From contig JBIMKP010000009.1 in the NCBI GenBank assembly GCA_051861545.1, forward strand, positions 52,637 through 116,636: a stretch of 64,000 bases of DNA, written 5' to 3'. Origin of the DNA: CAISCU01 sp051861545 (lineage in GTDB: Bacteria; Bacteroidota; Bacteroidia; UKL13-3). The notes under the pieces are model-generated. The model did no database searches and was not told the origin of the DNA. It saw only the letters and a program-made list of their open reading frames with translations. This document shows, in pieces, positions 35,173 through 43,509 of this stretch. How positions within the stretch are numbered: position 1 is the first letter of the stretch; every line of letters begins with the position of its first letter. Made by a program: the position numbers and the translations under genes.

Positions 35173-35889
35173 ATGAGTAAATCCTTGTTTTTCCACGCAG
35201 ATTTAAGTTCAGACACCATTGTATTACTTGAAGAGGAATCAAAACACCTTATACGTGTACTTAGAAAACAAAAGGGGGATATCATTCAATTAATGGATGG
35301 AAAGGGAAATCTTGCTTTAGCCAGAATTGAAGAAGATCACCCAAAAAAATGTCTTTTATTGATAACTGAAATCAGCCAAAAAGAAAAAAACAGAAACTAC
35401 CATTTTGAATTGGTTATTGCTCCTACCAAAAATATGGAACGAATTGAATGGATGCTTGAAAAATGCTGTGAAATTGGACTAGATGCCATTCATTTTATCA
35501 ATTGTGAAAATAGCGAACGTAGCAAATTGAATTTAGAACGATTGGAGAAAATTTGCATTTCTGCCATCAAACAAAGCAAACAATTTTATCTACCAGAAAT
35601 TAATCCATTAATAGATTTTAAATCATTCATTGAAAAATCGAAAATTACAGATTCAACAAAATTGATTGCTTGGTGTGAAACGAATCAAACAGAAACCATT
35701 CAATCTAAATTAACAAAAATCGAAAATCAAAACCTGATTTTTATGGTAGGACCAGAAGGCGATTTTAGCAACAATGAAATTAAAATAGCAAAAGACAATG
35801 GATTTAAAGAAGTGAGTTTAGGCAATAATATTTTAAGAACAGAAACAGCAGGTTTATATGCATGTGTAGCTGCTTCTCAATTGCTTTAA
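35173..35889 (+). CDS. rsmE: 16S rRNA (uracil-1498-N3)-methyltransferase
   Basis: This SPOUT-superfamily enzyme methylates U1498 of 16S rRNA using S-adenosylmethionine. The 238 residues include the N-terminal PUA-like domain (HLIRVLRKQKGDIIQLMDGKGN) and the trefoil-knot catalytic part (APTKNMERIEWMLEKCCEIG, FMVGPEGDFSNNEI, VSLGNNILRTETAGLYACVA), all diagnostic. It converges with the following minus-strand T9SS gene with only 16 bases between the stops. Confidence 0.94.
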   Translation: MSKSLFFHADLSSDTIVLLEEESKHLIRVLRKQKGDIIQLMDGKGNLALARIEEDHPKKCLLLITEISQKEKNRNYHFELVIAPTKNMERIEWMLEKCCEIGLDAIHFINCENSERSKLNLERLEKICISAIKQSKQFYLPEINPLIDFKSFIEKSKITDSTKLIAWCETNQTETIQSKLTKIENQNLIFMVGPEGDFSNNEIKIAKDNGFKEVSLGNNILRTETAGLYACVAASQLL

Positions 35890-35905
35890 GATTATCAACG
35901 AAAAC

Positions 35906-37762
35906 CTAGTAAATCATTAGAATTCTTACTGCACCCGCATAAACTTGGTCTACATAAACTTCAACCACATAAAGTCCAGGATATAAGCCAGCACTTTGCC
36001 AATTAGCAGGAATTTTAACTAAATCTCCTGTGAAATTGCATTCTGATGCAGGAACAACAATACTTTCTAACAATACTGGATTTGAATCTAACGTGCTCAA
36101 TCGTAATTCAACTTGAGAAAGATTAATATCGGCAGCACATTCAATAGTAGTATTGATGGTTGCGCCTGCTAAATTAGCCGGATTGGGGAAAACACGCACA
36201 TAATTTTCTGTTGAATAAGAGTAAACAGCTGCTTGTTCGTAAGCACCGAAATCGGGAAAAGCACCAGAGGGTCTTTGTTTCGATTCAATGTCTTTATTGG
36301 CAAAAGGATAATTTGTAATAACAGATGGAGCTGCAGCATCAACTGCAGGTGATGTTGAGTTTAGCGCATATTGCTCATTATTGTAGGAAACAAAATCTAT
36401 TGTACTCGATTCATTGCTATAAAAATTTGGTCCATAAACAGAGCGAGAATTCAATGAAATAAAAGCTGGAGCATTCGCCTGACTATATCCTGGAACTGAA
36501 TTAGAACTGTAAATTACTGAAACTGGACTTGTGTTAATTGCAGCAGCTGAATCAATTACTATTAAATTATTACCTATAAAACTATTGTTTACATAAGCAA
36601 GGGAATTCAAATTAATTCCTTGTGGAGCAAATGAATTATAAGGAGCACCAACTCTGTAGGTTTTACCAATTACTATTGTATTGTGAACCACAACAAAAGG
36701 TAAACGAGGAACTGTGGTATCTTTGCATGCTTTATCGTTGATATAAATACCGTATAAAAACGTACTTCCGGTTAAAACTCCATTGACATAAGTACCTTGT
36801 GACTTTTTAGACAAACCCGGATTTTTAATTACATTGTTATAGATCTGAGTTCCGGTGCTAAAACTGGCGATACCAATACCCATACTATTTTTAATGATAT
36901 TATTATACACCTTGGCAATGGTTGGTTGACCTACGGTAATTCCACCCATTTGAGAAGATTGATCTGAGTAGGAATCGTTTGTAATATAGTTAGAATAAAT
37001 TTCACAATCTTGAGACATTGTTACTTGAATTCCATCCCAACCCGTTGAATCAATAATATTTTCGTAAACACGAACTCCAATAATTTTGTGAGGTTTTATA
37101 AATGTTGTTGTTGAACCGCAAACCAATCTCAAACCTGCACCATCATTATAACCAGTATTTCCAATATAAAAAGCTTCTGTTCCTACATGATGTATATAGT
37201 TATGATGGAATTTCATATCATACATTGTAAACAAAGGATAGGTAGCTAAATTAGCACAATTGGGGTCAGTTTTTGCTGCAATTCCAATTGCTCCCATGTG
37301 GTCGATTTCTAAACCCTCAGCTTCTACATTTGATGAATAAGCATCAATTCCTAAACCAGCACCATTAGGAATATATGAAATTCGAATACCATAAGGATTT
37401 GTAGAATTTGAGCGACCATTGATATGAATATATCTGCAATTTGAAATCGCTAAACCGTAGTAACCACCAATAGGTCTTGTGATGTTTACCATTCCAGTTC
37501 CATTTCTTATAATAATGGGGTTCAAACTATCACCCACAATCCTTTCAATTTTTAGAGGACCACGAGTACCATTGGCAAAAACTAAAATATCTCCTGCTGT
37601 ACTATTGATTTCAAGTAAATTGTAGGTTATTTTTGGCACACCAGGAACCAAAGTAACATTATGTCGCACTAAATTAATACCAGAACTAATTGTATAGGTG
37701 AAACTAAATCCGCTTAAAAACAAACAAAAAACAAATAAAAATGATAGTATTGAACGTTTCAT
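35906..37762 (-). CDS. secreted parallel beta-helix protein with T9SS-type C-terminus
   Basis: This 618-residue exported protein starts at the ATG at 37762 (signal peptide MKRSILSFLFVFCLFLSGFS); the TTG nine bases upstream is rejected. The central ~400 residues are a right-handed parallel beta-helix of the pectate-lyase/CBM-like type, seen as repeated strand turns rich in N-Y-I-x-N (HHNYIHHVG, YENIIDSTGWDGIQV, IYSNYITND, VYNNIIKNSMGIGI, IYNNVIKN). The end (YVRVFPNPANLAGAT ... GLYPGLYVVEVY) resembles a T9SS sorting domain. It may act on or bind polysaccharide; no catalytic residues are assigned. Confidence 0.82.
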   Translation of the reverse strand: MKRSILSFLFVFCLFLSGFSFTYTISSGINLVRHNVTLVPGVPKITYNLLEINSTAGDILVFANGTRGPLKIERIVGDSLNPIIIRNGTGMVNITRPIGGYYGLAISNCRYIHINGRSNSTNPYGIRISYIPNGAGLGIDAYSSNVEAEGLEIDHMGAIGIAAKTDPNCANLATYPLFTMYDMKFHHNYIHHVGTEAFYIGNTGYNDGAGLRLVCGSTTTFIKPHKIIGVRVYENIIDSTGWDGIQVTMSQDCEIYSNYITNDSYSDQSSQMGGITVGQPTIAKVYNNIIKNSMGIGIASFSTGTQIYNNVIKNPGLSKKSQGTYVNGVLTGSTFLYGIYINDKACKDTTVPRLPFVVVHNTIVIGKTYRVGAPYNSFAPQGINLNSLAYVNNSFIGNNLIVIDSAAAINTSPVSVIYSSNSVPGYSQANAPAFISLNSRSVYGPNFYSNESSTIDFVSYNNEQYALNSTSPAVDAAAPSVITNYPFANKDIESKQRPSGAFPDFGAYEQAAVYSYSTENYVRVFPNPANLAGATINTTIECAADINLSQVELRLSTLDSNPVLLESIVVPASECNFTGDLVKIPANWQSAGLYPGLYVVEVYVDQVYAGAVRILMIY

Positions 37763-37823
37763 ATGTCGCAATTAGAAAATAAAGATATATAATATTTAAG
37801 AAAAAAAGCAATTCACATAAATA

Positions 37824-38483
37824 ATGAAGCAAAAAAATTTATTTTTTCTACCACTCCTATTGATTTCCTGCATTTTAAGTGCACAACCAGGTGCAATTAA
37901 AATAGCTCGTTTAAAATACAATGGAGGAGGTGATTGGTATGCAAACAAAACAAGCTTGCCCAATTTGATTCAGTTTTGCAAGCAAGAATTAAAAATCAAT
38001 TTAAATCCTGAAGAAGATATAGTAGAAGTTGGAAGTCCAGATTTGTTTAACTACCCTTTTGTTCATTTAACAGGCCATGGAAATATTATATTAAACAATT
38101 CGGAGGCACAAAATCTAAGGAATTATTTAATAGGAGGTGGCTTTTTGCATGCAGATGATAATTATGGTTTGAATACTTTTTTCAGGAGAGAAATGAAAAA
38201 GGTATTTCCTGAATTAGATTTTGTTGAAATACCCTATTCACATCCAATTTATCATCAGAAATATGATTTCAATAGCGGTTTACCAAAAGTTCATGAACAT
38301 GATGGCAAACCTGCACAAGGATTTGGCTTGTTTTATGAAGGGAGACTGGTTTGTTTTTACAGTTACGAGTCCGATTTGGGTAATGGTTGGGAAGACAAAG
38401 AAATTTACAATGACCCAGAAACCGTAAGACTAAAAGCCCTTCAAATGGGTGCAAATTTGATACAATATTGTTTTGTGGAGTAG
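37824..38483 (+). CDS. DUF4159-domain secreted protein
   Basis: This 219-residue protein has a signal peptide (ending ILSAQ) and a single DUF4159 domain: KIARLKYNGGGDWYANKTSL at the start, then HLTGHGNIILN, NYLIGGGFLHADDNYGLNTFFRREMKKVFP, and the C-terminal block GWEDKEIYNDPETVRLKALQMGANLIQY. The fold is related to class I glutamine amidotransferase-like domains, but no catalytic Cys is seen. The function is unknown. It is divergent from the beta-helix gene and is followed by a terminator. Confidence 0.88.
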   Translation: MKQKNLFFLPLLLISCILSAQPGAIKIARLKYNGGGDWYANKTSLPNLIQFCKQELKINLNPEEDIVEVGSPDLFNYPFVHLTGHGNIILNNSEAQNLRNYLIGGGFLHADDNYGLNTFFRREMKKVFPELDFVEIPYSHPIYHQKYDFNSGLPKVHEHDGKPAQGFGLFYEGRLVCFYSYESDLGNGWEDKEIYNDPETVRLKALQMGANLIQYCFVE

Positions 38484-38490
38484 TGAAAAC

Positions 38491-38525
38491 AAAAAAACCT
38501 ACCTCATTGCGAAGCAGGTTTTTTT
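38491..38525. terminator. bidirectional terminator
   Basis: aaaaaaacct and aggttttttt form a stem around a 15-base imperfectly paired interior; A/T runs lie on both sides. It separates the convergent DUF4159 gene and pntB. Confidence 0.75.
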
Positions 38526-38544
38526 GATAAATAAATTTTCGATT

Positions 38545-39993
38545 TTAACCTAAAGCTTTAATCTCAGAAACCAATTCATTCAGTGCTTTTTTAGCATCAC
38601 CAAATAACATACTGGTTTTAGGCTTATAGAACAATTCGTTTTCAATACCTGCATAACCTGCTTTCATACTGCGCTTATTAACAATTACATGATGGGCATT
38701 TTCAACATCTAAAATAGGCATTCCGTAAATTGGCGAACTTGGGTCGGTTTTAGCCGCAGGATTCACAACATCGTTTGCACCTACTACCAATACAACATCG
38801 GTGGTACTAAACTCTGGGTTGATTTCTTCCATTTCAATTAATTTCTCGTAAGCAACATTACTTTCTGCAAGTAATACGTTCATGTGGCCTGGCATTCTAC
38901 CTGCAACAGGATGGATAGCGTATTTAACTTCAACGCCTTCGCTTTCCAACAACAATTCCAAATCGTGAACTACGTGTTGTGCCTGAGCAACTGCCAATCC
39001 ATAACCAGGTACAATTACTACCTTTTTAGCATACTTCATTAATATTGCTGCATCACTAGCTGTAACCTCTTTAATAGTTCCAGTAGCACCTGCGCTTGCT
39101 CCAGAAGCAGCGGCAGAGCCACCACCAAAATTACCAATTAATACATTCAATAAAGAGCGGTTCATGGCATTACACATCACAATAGTTAAAAGAGTACCAG
39201 CAGAACCAACAAGAATTCCACCAACTAACATTACTTTATTATCATAAAGGAAACCGCCACAAGCAGCAGCTACTCCAGTAAATGAATTCAGTAAAGAAAT
39301 TACAACCGGCATATCAGCACCACCAATTGGTAACACAAATAAGATTCCGTATAATAAAGAAAGAGCTAAAATTGCATAAAAAATGGTGATTGTTTCAGCG
39401 CTTTCACCCATTATATCCCAATAGGCCAAACCTAAAATAACAGCCAATAAACCAATATTAATAAACTGTTGTTTGCCGAATGATTTGTCTTTTACATTAC
39501 CACTTAATTTCCCCCAAGCAATCATACTTCCAGAGAATGATACTGAACCAATCACCATTCCAATGATGATAGTAAATAAAAATCCTTTTGGAATCTGACT
39601 AAAGAAATTAACACCATCAGCCATAGCATCGGCAGTATGAGTTGAAGTAAGATGTCTGAATTCGATAATTGAAATTAACATGGCACAAGCACCACCCATT
39701 CCATTAAACAAACTTACCATTTCTGGCATGGCTGTCATTTGTACTTTTTTAGCTGCTAACCAGCCAACAACAGTTCCAACAAGAAGAGCCCCGAAAATAA
39801 AACCAAGATTACCGAGATGTTCACCATTGCTATCTGTGTAAAGGAAAATAGTTCCAAAAATTGCCAGACCCATTCCAAAAGCAGCAATTAAATTTCCTTT
39901 TCTAGCTGTTGATGGGTTTCCTAAATATTTTAGTCCCAATATAAATGTTACGGAACCAATTAAGTATATGATTTGAAGTATATATTGTTGCAT
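38545..39993 (-). CDS. pntB: NAD(P) transhydrogenase beta subunit
   Basis: This inner-membrane subunit carries the proton channel (dII, about nine helices in residues 1-290) and the NADP(H)-binding domain dIII at the C-terminus. The 482 residues show dIII motifs IVPGYGLAVAQAQHVV, VKYAIHPVAGRMPGHMNVLLAE and VVLVVGANDVVNPAAK, ending KKALNELVSEIK. Together with the two pntA parts it couples proton influx to NADPH formation. It is the last of three genes in a -strand operon (pntAA, pntAB, pntB), an arrangement like that of Rhodospirillum. Confidence 0.96.
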   Translation of the reverse strand: MQQYILQIIYLIGSVTFILGLKYLGNPSTARKGNLIAAFGMGLAIFGTIFLYTDSNGEHLGNLGFIFGALLVGTVVGWLAAKKVQMTAMPEMVSLFNGMGGACAMLISIIEFRHLTSTHTADAMADGVNFFSQIPKGFLFTIIIGMVIGSVSFSGSMIAWGKLSGNVKDKSFGKQQFINIGLLAVILGLAYWDIMGESAETITIFYAILALSLLYGILFVLPIGGADMPVVISLLNSFTGVAAACGGFLYDNKVMLVGGILVGSAGTLLTIVMCNAMNRSLLNVLIGNFGGGSAAASGASAGATGTIKEVTASDAAILMKYAKKVVIVPGYGLAVAQAQHVVHDLELLLESEGVEVKYAIHPVAGRMPGHMNVLLAESNVAYEKLIEMEEINPEFSTTDVVLVVGANDVVNPAAKTDPSSPIYGMPILDVENAHHVIVNKRSMKAGYAGIENELFYKPKTSMLFGDAKKALNELVSEIKALG

Positions 39994-40023
39994 GATACTA
40001 TGTTTTTAATGAGGTCTATTTTA

Positions 40024-40317
40024 TTATTTTTTCTTCTTAAACATCTCAAGCATTCTATCGGTTACAACAAAGCCCCCGACAACGTTTAATGTTCCAAGTA
40101 CCACTGCAAAAAAACCTAATATTAGAGAAACAATTTCATGGGCTTGACCCATTACTATGATTGAACCAATGATTACTACACCATGAATGGCATTTGCACC
40201 ACTCATTAATGGCGTATGAAGTACACTAGGTACATGACCAATTAATTCTATTCCTACAAAAATCATTAAGATGATTAAGTAGATTAATTGTAGATTGTTA
40301 TTAATAAATTCGAGCAT
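40024..40317 (-). CDS. pntAB: NAD(P) transhydrogenase alpha subunit, membrane part
   Basis: This 97-residue protein is the separate C-terminal membrane part of the alpha subunit, with three transmembrane helices (LQLIYLIILMIFVGIELIGH, IHGVVIIGSIIVMG, VSLILGFFAVVLGTLNVVGGF) and the conserved VTDRMLEMF end. In E. coli this is fused to pntA; here it is its own gene, 30 bases upstream of pntB and 22 bases after pntAA. Confidence 0.93.
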   Translation of the reverse strand: MLEFINNNLQLIYLIILMIFVGIELIGHVPSVLHTPLMSGANAIHGVVIIGSIIVMGQAHEIVSLILGFFAVVLGTLNVVGGFVVTDRMLEMFKKKK

Positions 40318-40339
40318 GTTTTGATATATTTAAATTAAA

Positions 40340-41443
40340 TTAAGCCTTCAAATTTTTACCTTCATGAGTAATAAGAGTTCCTTTGGTGATGTCTTCTTCA
40401 AACTCAAATTTAAACCCATCTTTTGTAGCTAAATGGTTAAGTAAATTTTGTATATTCTTAGCATATAATTCACTTGCATTTTGTGGCAAAGTAGAAGGTA
40501 AATTTCCAATACCAACCAAACTTACACCATGTTTATTTACTACTTTATCCAATTCACTTAATTCACAGTTACCACCTTGTTCAACGGCCATATCAACAAT
40601 AACAGAACCAAGTTTCATGTTTTTAACCTGCTCTTCAGTAATTAAAACCGGAGCTTTTCTACCCATAACCAATGCAGTTGTAACAACTAAATCGGCCTGA
40701 TATAAACTTTTGTTTACAGCTTCTTTTTGTTTTTCGAGATAATCTGCTGAAACTTCCTTTGCATAACCACCTTCAACTTTAGCAGCTTCAGCACCTTTTA
40801 CTTCGATGAATTTTCCTCCTAATGATTCTACTTGTTCTTTGGTTTCAGGTCGAACATCGGTACATTCTACAATAGCACCTAAACGTTTAGCAGTTGCTAT
40901 AGCTTGTAATCCAGCAACACCGGCTCCGTAAATCAGAACTCTTGCAGGAGTAACGGTACCGGCAGCTGTCATTAATAATGGAAATATTTTACCTAGATGA
41001 GAAGCACCTAAAATCACGGCTTTATAACCAGCAAGATTCGCTTGAGAACTCAAGGCATCCATATTCTGAGCACGTGAAATTCTAGGAATTGCATCCATGC
41101 TGAAAGAACTTATTTTTCTTGCACGTAATTCTTCAACCAATTGTGGATTGTTAGCTGCATACATATAAGAAATGCTTGCAGCAGCTTCTGGCAACTGTTG
41201 AATTTCTTCAGAAGTAGGCGCATTAACTTTAACTAATATTTGGGCTTGGTTAAGCACGTGTTGTTTATTAGCGAGAGAACAACCTACCGAAGAATACATG
41301 TCATCGCTAAAATTAGATGCATACCCAGCACCATTTTCCACTGAAATTTCATGTCCAGCTTTAATTAGTTGAGCACAAACTTGAGGTGTTAAGGCCACGC
41401 GATTCTCGCCATGGCGACTTTCTTTTATAACTGAGAGTTTCAA
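40340..41443 (-). CDS. pntAA: NAD(P) transhydrogenase alpha subunit, NAD-binding part
   Basis: This 367-residue soluble subunit contains the NAD(H)-binding dI domain, related to alanine dehydrogenase. Motifs include the N-terminal KESRHGENRVALTPQVCAQL, the RAQNMDALSSQANLAGYKAV block, the Rossmann loop RVLIYGAGVAGLQAIATAKR, ECTDVRPETKEQVESLGG and the VDMAVEQGGNCELS segment. It docks on the membrane subunits and delivers hydride from NADH to NADP. First gene of the three-gene operon. Confidence 0.96.
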   Translation of the reverse strand: MKLSVIKESRHGENRVALTPQVCAQLIKAGHEISVENGAGYASNFSDDMYSSVGCSLANKQHVLNQAQILVKVNAPTSEEIQQLPEAAASISYMYAANNPQLVEELRARKISSFSMDAIPRISRAQNMDALSSQANLAGYKAVILGASHLGKIFPLLMTAAGTVTPARVLIYGAGVAGLQAIATAKRLGAIVECTDVRPETKEQVESLGGKFIEVKGAEAAKVEGGYAKEVSADYLEKQKEAVNKSLYQADLVVTTALVMGRKAPVLITEEQVKNMKLGSVIVDMAVEQGGNCELSELDKVVNKHGVSLVGIGNLPSTLPQNASELYAKNIQNLLNHLATKDGFKFEFEEDITKGTLITHEGKNLKA

Positions 41444-41553
41444 ATTTTTAGGTTAATTAAAACAATATGAATCAAAAAATCTTTCCAAGTTTAGTAAAAA
41501 CCAATTAAATAGCAGCTATGTTACATCATGTCTTTTTAATGAAATATATCTAA

Positions 41554-41655
41554 ATGAAGCTTGCAATGAAGGTAATTCCTTTTAAAAGCCTGAAAAAACT
41601 ATTATTTGAAGCTAAAAAGGAGAAAATCGAACAATTAAAGAAAAAAGAGGGCTGA
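41554..41655 (+). CDS. possible 33-residue basic peptide
   Basis: A short open frame, ATG to TGA, ends eight bases before the histone-deacetylase-like gene. The product is MKLAMKVIPFKSLKK followed by LLFEAKKEKIEQLKKKEG. It is Lys-rich with an amphipathic helical look. It could be a small protein, a leader peptide translated ahead of the downstream gene, or chance. No family is recognised. Confidence 0.3.
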   Translation: MKLAMKVIPFKSLKKLLFEAKKEKIEQLKKKEG

Positions 41656-41663
41656 CAAAAATC

Positions 41664-42566
41664 ATGTTAAAAATAGCTTACTCCAAAATTTATGCGCATC
41701 CATTACCAGAAGGACATAGATTTCCGATGTTGAAGTATGAATTAATTCCAGAGCAATTATTAAGATTAGGTCTAATTGAAGAAGAAAATTTATTTGAGCC
41801 GCAAGAAGCAATTGATGAAATTGTATTATTAACTCAGGATAAAACCTATTTAGATGATTTAAAATCGCTTAAATTAGATGATAAACACATTAGACGAATT
41901 GGATTTCCACTAAGCCAAAAATTGGTTGAAAGGGAATTAATTATTTGTGGAGGAAGCATTCAATGTTGTGATTATGCCTTAGAATTTGGAGCAGCTATGA
42001 ATGTAGCAGGAGGAACTCATCATTCATTTAAAAACAGAGGTGAAGGATTTTGTTTACTAAACGATTTAGCTATTGCAGCAAATTATTTATTGAATACTAA
42101 AAAAGCTGAGAAAATTCTTATAGTAGATTTAGATGTACACCAAGGAAATGGAACAGCATCAATATTCGAAAACGAGCCTAGTGTTTTTACATTTAGTATG
42201 CATGGAAAAAACAATTTTCCATTCCATAAAGAGATATCGGATTTAGATATAGAATTAAAAGATGGATGTGAAGATGAAGAGTATTTAAGCTTACTAAAAG
42301 ATAATTTATTAGAGATTTCAATGAGATTTAAGCCCGATTTTGTGTTTTACTTGAGTGGAGTTGATATACTTTCGACCGATAAATTGGGAAAACTTAAAAT
42401 AAGTGCCGCAGCATGTTACCAGCGCGACAAGATAGTTTATGAATTTTGCAAAACGCTGAAAACCCCTGTTGTTACTGCAATGGGAGGAGGATATTCGAGC
42501 AGAATTTCTGATATTGTTGATGCGCATTGTAACACATTTAATGCGGCTGTTGAAACTTTTTTTTAA
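41664..42566 (+). CDS. histone deacetylase-family hydrolase
   Basis: This 300-residue zinc hydrolase belongs to the HDAC/acetoin-utilisation superfamily, closest in outline to class IV (HDAC11-like). The active site is visible as GGTHHSFKNRGEGFCLLND (paired His near residue 119) and the metal-binding LIVDLDVHQGNGTASIF, with the second metal Asp in SGVDILSTDKLG and the C-terminal MGGGYS. It probably removes acetyl or other acyl groups from polyamines, small molecules or lysines. A possible small peptide gene lies just upstream. Confidence 0.9.
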   Translation: MLKIAYSKIYAHPLPEGHRFPMLKYELIPEQLLRLGLIEEENLFEPQEAIDEIVLLTQDKTYLDDLKSLKLDDKHIRRIGFPLSQKLVERELIICGGSIQCCDYALEFGAAMNVAGGTHHSFKNRGEGFCLLNDLAIAANYLLNTKKAEKILIVDLDVHQGNGTASIFENEPSVFTFSMHGKNNFPFHKEISDLDIELKDGCEDEEYLSLLKDNLLEISMRFKPDFVFYLSGVDILSTDKLGKLKISAAACYQRDKIVYEFCKTLKTPVVTAMGGGYSSRISDIVDAHCNTFNAAVETFF

Positions 42567-42696
42567 TTTTTAAAAAAAAGCCTTGATTTTCTATGAGTTC
42601 GAAATTTATTTCACGACCCGAAAAAAAGTACAAGTAAGTGCTTGTGAATATAGAAATTTTTAACCTTAACTTTGTAGAAGAACTAACAACTGCAAC

Positions 42697-42948
42697 ATGA
42701 CTAAAGCTAAACAACCGGCAGCAAAGAAGTCTGCTATCCCGGCTTCAAAAGTGGCGGCAAAAAGCGCTGCGACTAAAAAGCCAATCCTTGACGATGACGA
42801 CGACGAGGATGATGATGACGATTTATTAAATGATGATTTAGATCTTGAATTAGATGATGACATCGAAATTGACGAGCCAGATCCAAAATCAATCAAGCCA
42901 TTTTTAGATGACGATGATGATGACGATTTTGATGACGATGATTTTTAA
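42697..42948 (+). CDS. small bipolar protein, basic N-terminus and Asp-rich C-terminus
   Basis: This 83-residue protein has a strongly basic Ala/Lys N-terminal third (KAKQPAAKKSAIP, KVAAKSAATKK) and a C-terminal two thirds of Asp/Glu runs (DDDDDEDDDDD, DDDDDDDFDDDDF). It has no transmembrane segment or known domain. The antisense frame of 76 residues is a Ser-rich shadow of the GAC/GAT runs. Its composition suggests an intrinsically disordered nucleic-acid- or basic-protein-binding factor, comparable in style to the H1-like TraR gene at 12660. The ends of this gene and the lipoprotein gene at 42949 abut directly. Confidence 0.7.
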   Translation: MTKAKQPAAKKSAIPASKVAAKSAATKKPILDDDDDEDDDDDLLNDDLDLELDDDIEIDEPDPKSIKPFLDDDDDDDFDDDDF

Positions 42949-43509
42949 TTAACGTCGTTTCCAAACAAGCGATGGGGTTTCTGCTATATTGCTTTTATGC
43001 AGAGCCCTATCGTATACATAAAATCTATATCGGCAAGTATCAGAAGCATTTGGCAATTGGTTTGGACCAATTTTTACTTCAATATCGCCTCTAATGGCTT
43101 TGTGCCTACCTTCAGGTGAAATGTTCTCAAACCTGTAAGCATATGATAATGTATCAAATACATTAAAAGGATTGGTAACAAATCTAAAAACTCCATTAAA
43201 ACTTTCTTCGTATTCAAAGTGAATATTGTTATAATAAGGATTAATAGATTTTCCTGTTGAATCTGTTACTGCATTAAATGGAGATAGGGTGTCGGATTGA
43301 TTTAATCCCAAATCGCCATCGCCATCTTTAAAAGTAAAAGTTAGTATCATAAACGAATCAATTCCTGATTGGTCTGGAACAAATGCTGCACTTTTAAATT
43401 CTATCTGAGGTGTTTCAGGATAGATTTCCCTTTTTTTGCAGGAATGAATTGCAGAAATTAAAAGCAGCAAAACAAGTATATGTCGGAAATTCCTAATAAT
43501 TGGTCTCAT
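42949..43509 (-). CDS. small lipoprotein, Ig-like fold suspected
   Basis: This 186-residue protein has a lipoprotein signal (MRPIIRNFRHILVLLLLISA then IHSC, Cys24) with Lys-Lys after the cysteine. The mature part has the FTFKDGDGDLGL motif seen in many Bacteroidota lipoproteins, and a beta-rich composition (RYRFYVYDRALHKSNIAET). The function is unknown. Its stop abuts that of the Asp-rich gene, and its first 30 bases overlap the divergent LuxE-like gene. Confidence 0.75.
   Translation of the reverse strand: MRPIIRNFRHILVLLLLISAIHSCKKREIYPETPQIEFKSAAFVPDQSGIDSFMILTFTFKDGDGDLGLNQSDTLSPFNAVTDSTGKSINPYYNNIHFEYEESFNGVFRFVTNPFNVFDTLSYAYRFENISPEGRHKAIRGDIEVKIGPNQLPNASDTCRYRFYVYDRALHKSNIAETPSLVWKRR

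Noticed and set aside
42666..42896. Minus-strand Ser-rich frame opposite the Asp-rich gene
   Set aside because: Ser runs come from antisense reading of GAC/GAT; the plus frame has an ATG in the proper place and abuts the next gene.
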